Positions 8,215-8,420 of a DNA stretch of 8,420 nt are shown here, in pieces. Source of the DNA: Acidobacteriota bacterium (GTDB lineage: Bacteria > Acidobacteriota > Terriglobia > UBA7540). The position numbers were made by a program, and so were the translations under genes. The DNA lies in assembly GCA_021789565.1 (NCBI GenBank), contig JAJYJL010000269.1:1-8420 (forward strand), read 5' to 3'. Under the pieces are notes generated by a model. That model had not been told where the DNA came from, made no database searches, and was given only the letters and a program-made list of their open reading frames with translations. Numbering within the stretch: position 1 is the first letter of the stretch; each line of letters opens with the position of its first letter.

Positions 8215-8243
8215 GGTATAGCAAAGCGGCCAGTCAATGTCAA
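8215..8243 (-). promoter_or_regulatory. Sigma-70-type promoter of the TonB-dependent receptor
   Basis: On the minus strand a perfect -35 TTGACA (8243-8238) is followed by a 17-bp spacer (8237-8221) and the -10 TATACC (8220-8215). The TG two bases before the -10 (TGCTATACC) makes it an extended -10, compensating for the imperfect hexamer. Transcription would start near 8208, giving a leader of about 90 nt. Its position immediately downstream of the operator-like repeats strengthens the call. Confidence 0.7.
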
Positions 8244-8251
8244 GACATATT

Positions 8252-8273
8252 TAACTTATCGTTAGTATTGTTG
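8252..8273. promoter_or_regulatory. Operator-like element, promoter-proximal copy
   Basis: TAAC-N5-GTTAGTATTGTTG on the plus strand. The GTTAGTATTGTTG part (8261-8273) is identical to the distal copy; the left half is degenerate. The element ends 8 bp upstream of the -35 box, where an activator, or a repressor acting with a second site, could contact RNA polymerase. No matching regulator gene is in the window. Confidence 0.5.
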
Positions 8274-8325
8274 TGAGTGATGGTTTATTGTAGCCAATAT
8301 TACTAACAATATGTTAGTATTGTTG
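8261..8325 (+). repeat. Direct repeat of 13 bp, two copies 52 bp apart
   Basis: GTTAGTATTGTTG occurs exactly at 8261-8273 and at 8313-8325. The 52-bp offset is about five turns of B-DNA, placing both copies on the same helix face. The tract is visibly more AT-rich than its surroundings. Confidence 0.85.
8295..8325. promoter_or_regulatory. Operator-like inverted repeat, distal copy
   Basis: Left arm CAATATTACTAACA (8295-8308) and right arm TGTTAGTATTGTTG (8312-8325) are inverted repeats, 12 of 14 positions paired around a 3-bp centre. The inner 8 bp on each side (TACTAACA / TGTTAGTA) are perfect. This dyad is typical of a dimeric repressor or activator site. It contains the second copy of the 13-bp repeat. 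It could serve the receptor, a divergent gene beyond the right edge, or both. Confidence 0.55.
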
Positions 8326-8420
8326 AAGCTTGCATGTGCTGCTCTTCGGCTGAAGATGGTATGCTTACGCGCTGTTGACAATGGGTATGATCGTGGTGGG
8401 AGACAAGTATTTGCGTCCCG
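8326..8420. other. Right-edge region with no supportable gene
   Basis: Short frames are open to the edge on both strands, for example from the plus-strand ATGs at 8356 and 8381. None has a Shine-Dalgarno site or enough length to judge. The start of a divergent gene is possible but not shown. Confidence 0.4.

Noticed and set aside
8295..8325. Terminal inverted repeat of an insertion sequence or a recombination site
   Set aside because: There is no transposase or integrase and no matching end elsewhere in the window; position next to a promoter favours an operator.
8375..8391. Divergent plus-strand promoter (TTGACA at 8375-8380 with TATGAT at 8386-8391)
   Set aside because: The two boxes are only 5 bp apart, and at 17-bp spacing from the TTGACA there is no -10-like hexamer.

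Overview
The window looks like chromosomal DNA from an acidobacterium (Acidobacteriota) or a close relative. The main clue is the last gene: an Oar-like TonB-dependent receptor of about 1,080 residues with an N-terminal carboxypeptidase-regulatory-like domain, a family strongly expanded in that phylum. The several Tat-exported enzymes and strong Shine-Dalgarno sites also fit. No mobile element, CRISPR array, tRNA or rRNA is visible.

All five supported genes lie on the minus strand, so transcription runs from right to left. At about 8115-8420 is a control region: a TTGACA / 17 bp / TATACC promoter with an extended -10, a possible structured leader, and two operator-like elements sharing an exact 13-bp repeat 52 bp apart. 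Then come the TonB-dependent receptor (8115-4867); a neutral-ceramidase-like hydrolase with a Sec signal and GTG start (4674-3247); a DegT/DnrJ/EryC1/StrS-family PLP aminotransferase with a twin-arginine signal (3193-1835); an alpha/beta hydrolase with a twin-arginine signal (1597-536); and the N-terminal part of a probable lipoprotein with beta-propeller-like segments (420 to the left edge). The gaps are 192, 53, 237 and 115 nt. The middle genes may be one transcription unit, but no convincing terminator separates any of them.

Every product carries an export signal, so the cluster appears to work outside the cytoplasm. A cautious reading is a scavenging or processing module: the receptor brings a ligand across the outer membrane, and the amidase-like and esterase-like hydrolases act on it in the periplasm. 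The surprise is a PLP aminotransferase of the amino-sugar/aminocyclitol type in the same compartment. The substrate cannot be read from the sequence. The ceramidase-like enzyme lacks the family's nucleophilic serine motif, so ceramide should not be assumed.

Non-coding stretches: 421-535 has one imperfect hairpin; 1598-1834 shows nothing clear beyond the ribosome-binding site; 3194-3246 has only a ribosome-binding site; 4675-4866 has a weak candidate -10; 8326-8420 has no gene that can be supported.
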